Origin: Closterium sp. NIES-65
Lineage: Eukaryota > Streptophyta > Zygnematophyceae > Desmidiales > Closteriaceae
NCBI GenBank assembly: GCA_948144175.1
Contig: CANXME010000807.1
Span: 1 to 64,000 of the forward strand
DNA: 64,000 bases
Reading direction: 5' to 3'
The notes under the pieces are model-generated. The model did not search any database. It was not told where the DNA came from and saw only the letters and a list, made by a program, of their open reading frames with translations. Each line of letters starts with the position of its first letter. Position 1 is the first letter of the stretch. Position numbers and translations under genes: made by a program. Shown in pieces: positions 63,352-64,000 of the stretch.

Positions 63352-64000
63352 CACTATAGTATATAAGTTTGACACACCCCCATAGGCAAAGTGGGGGAGA
63401 ACAAGAGGTCAGAAGACCAGTCAAGCAAAGCAAAGCAAGCTCAGGGTGGATCATAACGTCACCACACAGTCCGAGCACAAGAGCAAGGCCAGAAGGCCAG
63501 TTCACATGCAAGATCAGATATATATAGGTAAGCAAGCAAGTGCAAGTATAAAAAGATCAGAGTACAAGCAAGGTCAAGAAGTGAGCAAGTGAGGCCAAGT
63601 AGGCACAAGACCTAACAACGTACAAAGCGCTGATGATCACAAGGCGGAAGTGCCTTGGTAAAGATATCAGCAGTGTTGGCCTCAGAGGCCACGAAAGCAA
63701 GGCGCAGCTGACACGCTGCTGCAGCTCACGAGCAAGGAAGTAGCAAAGAGCAATGTGCTTCGTTCTGTGCTCCAGTCTGTGCTCCCGACACAAGGCCAGC
63801 ATGGCCTTGTTGTCTACGTACAGATCTGGGGGAGAACGAGGCGGCTCTCCTAGGTCAGTCAGCACGTAGGTGAGCCAGCGTAGCTCCTGTGCAGCCATGG
63901 CCCCGCGTAGATCTCAGCCTCACAGCTGGAGCTGAGAACAGAAGACGAGCGGGTAGACTGCCACGAAACAGAGCCGGAGCCAAGGCTGAAGGTGTAACCC
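63352..64000 (-). mobile_element. Copia-J, 3' end of a minus-strand copia, runs off the window
   Basis: 63352-63374 is the end of an LTR of the D/E family (ACTATAGTATATAAGTTTGACA). It is followed by the polypurine-tract hairpin (63377-63397), the 3' untranslated part with a GATATATATAGG box (about 63515), and RNase H text from about 63560 to the window end (MAAQELRWLTYVLTDLGEPPRS, YVDNKAMLALCREHRLEHRTKH). The rest lies beyond 64000. At least one break. Confidence 0.8.

Overview
The window is a block of nested transposable elements. I found no host gene, rRNA, real tRNA or CRISPR array. The likely source is a large, repeat-rich streptophyte genome (a charophyte or zygnematophyte alga, or a plant). 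The evidence is plant-type Ty1/copia and chromodomain Ty3/gypsy elements, all primed by the initiator-tRNA-Met primer site TGGTATCAGAGC, and strongly GC-rich copia coding sequence. The exact organism cannot be fixed from this sequence.

Layout, left to right. (1) 180-14277 is Copia-B (minus strand), split by Copia-A (2051-9214, minus). (2) 14660-30690 holds a plus-strand LINE in three pieces. Copia-C (14925-22689, plus) and Copia-D (23304-29149, plus) lie between the pieces, and Copia-C itself carries the small coding-free LTR element H (16268-17573, minus). (3) About 31063-47014 is Copia-F, a different copia lineage, split by Copia-E (31412-36733, plus) and Copia-G (37820-46132, minus). (4) 47021-61965 is Copia-K (plus), split by the chromovirus Gypsy-L (48732-54895, minus), a 347-bp TRIM called M (59188-59534) and a coding-free hAT-like DNA transposon N (59930-61853). 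(5) 61966-64000 holds element I (same family as H, plus) fused to the end of a minus-strand copia J that runs off the window.

Clean 5-bp target-site duplications prove most insertions: A ATCTC, E CAAGG, G ACTTG, H GTGGC, L AACGC, M TGGCT. N has an 8-bp one. LTR divergence fits the nesting order: B about 7%, C about 4%, G and M about 2%, A and E about 1.5%, L 1 difference in 388 bp.

The copia families share an unusual plan: LTRs of only 122-133 bp with a common core, a long GC-rich tandem-repeat leader, a glycine-rich Gag with a non-canonical zinc motif, a repeat-rich linker between integrase and reverse transcriptase, and a hairpin at the polypurine tract. B and C (and perhaps K) show no capsid-type Gag. 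H, I and M carry only cis signals, so they presumably depend on proteins of the coding elements. The most striking item is TRIM M, whose LTR/primer-site junction sits inside a tRNA-like sequence with perfect A- and B-box matches.
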